Shown here: one piece after another, positions 4,899-5,544 of the stretch
How the letters are laid out: the number at the start of each line of letters is the position of its first letter
Position numbering within the stretch: position 1 is the first letter of the stretch
Source of the DNA: an uncultured Clostridia bacterium
Lineage (GTDB): Bacteria; Bacillota; Clostridia; Christensenellales; Aristaeellaceae
Assembly (NCBI GenBank): GCA_934643535.1
Contig: CAKUCE010000210.1
Location: forward strand, 1 to 5,544
DNA length: 5,544 nucleotides
Reading direction: 5' to 3'
Notes under the pieces: model-generated
Told to the model about the DNA's origin: nothing
Database searches by the model: none
Seen by the model: only the letters and a program-made list of their open reading frames with translations
Translations under genes and position numbers: made by a program

Positions 4899-5544
4899 TC
4901 AGCCTTTTTCCTCCGAAGCCCTCAGAGCCTCTTCCACGGCTCTGCGCCAGTCGTTGCCCTGCTCCAGCGGCTCCATTTCCTCTTCGGCGGACAGGTCTGC
5001 CGGCAGCTCGGGATCTTCTGCGGGCGTGGGGGCGGGTTCGTCCAGATTGCTGGAAATGGCGGGGCGGCTGGCCCGGCTGCGCCTGCTCCGGCCCTCCTGG
5101 TTTCTGGAGCGGCCTTCCTGATTCTGCTGGGGCTTCTGCCACTTGATCTCCTCCAGCGGAAAGGTTTTCAGCTCCGTGGCGTCGCCCTTGGTCAGGCGGA
5201 CGGTGACGGTCTCCTTCAGGATGTTCAGGTCGGTCACGGTGCCCACGCCCTCGGGGGTTTCCGCTTCCTTGCCCAGCTTGGGCATTTTCTTGCGGGTGGT
5301 CTCGTAGTGGTCTTCCTCAAACTTGAGGCAGCACATGAGCCGTCCGCACACGCCGCTGATCTTGGTGGGGTTCAGGGAAAGGTTCTGCTCCTTGGCCATC
5401 TTGATGCTGACCGGCTGGAAATCCCCCAAAAAGCTGCCGCAGCAGATGGGCCGTCCGCAGGGGCCCAGTCCGCCCAGCATCTTGGCCTCGTCCCGCACGC
5501 CGATCTGCCGCAGCTCGATGCGGGTGTGGAAAACAGACGCCAAA
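4899..5544 (-). CDS. ricT: RicT (YaaT, PSP1-domain) regulator of mRNA maturation, C-terminal part
   Basis: The visible 214 codons enter from the right edge; the first part of the gene, perhaps 100 codons, is missing. In Bacillus the RicA-RicF-RicT complex carries iron-sulfur clusters, works with RNase Y in processing mRNAs including the glycolytic gapA operon, and affects sporulation, competence and biofilm. Numbering within the fragment: TRIELRQIGVRDEAK (7-21), then two CGRxxCC motifs, CGRPICC (29-35) and CGRLMCC (66-72), the six cysteines expected to bind clusters. SIKMAKEQNLSLNPTKISG (46-64) is a family hallmark. A small beta domain follows to about 133. The last 80 residues are low-complexity: basic with a doubled NQEGRSR (141-154), then acidic and proline-rich, apparently lineage-specific. 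The codon at the very edge is TTG (Leu) in the middle of the conserved domain, not a start. It lies upstream of apgM in one operon. Confidence 0.93.
   Translation of the reverse strand, partial: LASVFHTRIELRQIGVRDEAKMLGGLGPCGRPICCGSFLGDFQPVSIKMAKEQNLSLNPTKISGVCGRLMCCLKFEEDHYETTRKKMPKLGKEAETPEGVGTVTDLNILKETVTVRLTKGDATELKTFPLEEIKWQKPQQNQEGRSRNQEGRSRRSRASRPAISSNLDEPAPTPAEDPELPADLSAEEEMEPLEQGNDWRRAVEEALRASEEKG
5082..5123 (-). repeat. Tandem 21-bp repeat in ricT encoding NQEGRSR twice
   Basis: Two adjacent 21-bp units (5123-5103 and 5102-5082) encode the same seven residues but differ at the third position of most codons and use TCC in one and AGC in the other for serine. The repeat is in the basic linker of the RicT tail. 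Confidence 0.75.

Noticed and set aside
3749..5146. Plus-strand open frame of 465 codons opposite apgM and ricT
   Set aside because: It is antisense to two genes with full motif sets, spans their intergenic gap, and its translation is low in recognisable structure.
5541..5543. TTG at the right edge as a start codon for a 214-residue protein
   Set aside because: It lies within the conserved RicT domain, so it codes an internal Leu and the gene continues past the window.
1..5544. Defence, mobile or phage-type system
   Set aside because: All real genes are metabolic, RNA-related or a small unknown; there are no transposase, integrase, restriction, toxin or CRISPR-like signals, terminal repeats or abrupt composition shifts.

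Overview
The window is GC-rich (roughly 60% by eye) bacterial chromosome. It carries low-GC-type Shine-Dalgarno sites (AAGGAGG), TTGnnn/TATAAT promoters and intrinsic hairpin-plus-T terminators. The genes include a RicT (YaaT/PSP1) homologue, an archaeal-type phosphoglycerate mutase and a class II aldolase. Together these suggest a GC-rich member of the Bacillota, most likely a gut-type Clostridia lineage. The genus cannot be named from this stretch.

Layout from left to right. (1) 1-256, minus: N-terminal 85 codons of a tRNA-dihydrouridine synthase that runs off the left edge. (2) 260-1918, minus: a cytoplasmic GH127/DUF1680-like glycosidase relative whose expected metal-site cysteines look partly replaced. 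It ends 3 bp before the dihydrouridine synthase, so the two form an operon. (3) 1919-2074: a divergent control region with two good sigma-A-type promoters back to back, a perfect 16-bp palindrome and an imperfect inverted repeat over one -10 box. (4) 2075-2398, plus: a 107-residue uncharacterised protein with a GTG start. (5) 2399-2510: a promoter and ribosome-binding site leading to (6) 2511-3446, plus: class II fructose-bisphosphate aldolase. (7) 3447-3580: two adjacent hairpin terminators between convergent genes. (8) 3581-4864, minus: archaeal-type, cofactor-independent phosphoglycerate mutase (apgM). (9) 4899 to the right edge, minus: C-terminal part of ricT, upstream of apgM in the same operon.

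The right half is central metabolism and RNA processing. Aldolase (upper glycolysis) and phosphoglycerate mutase (lower glycolysis) converge on a shared terminator region. The mutase is co-transcribed with a component of the Ric/RNase Y mRNA-maturation complex. The left half pairs a tRNA-modification gene with a degenerate-looking carbohydrate-enzyme homologue under an apparently regulated promoter.

No mobile element, CRISPR array, phage gene, toxin-antitoxin pair or recognisable defence system is visible. The points most worth a second look are the altered active site of the GH127-like protein, the operator-like repeats in front of it, and the uncharacterised small protein that shares its control region.
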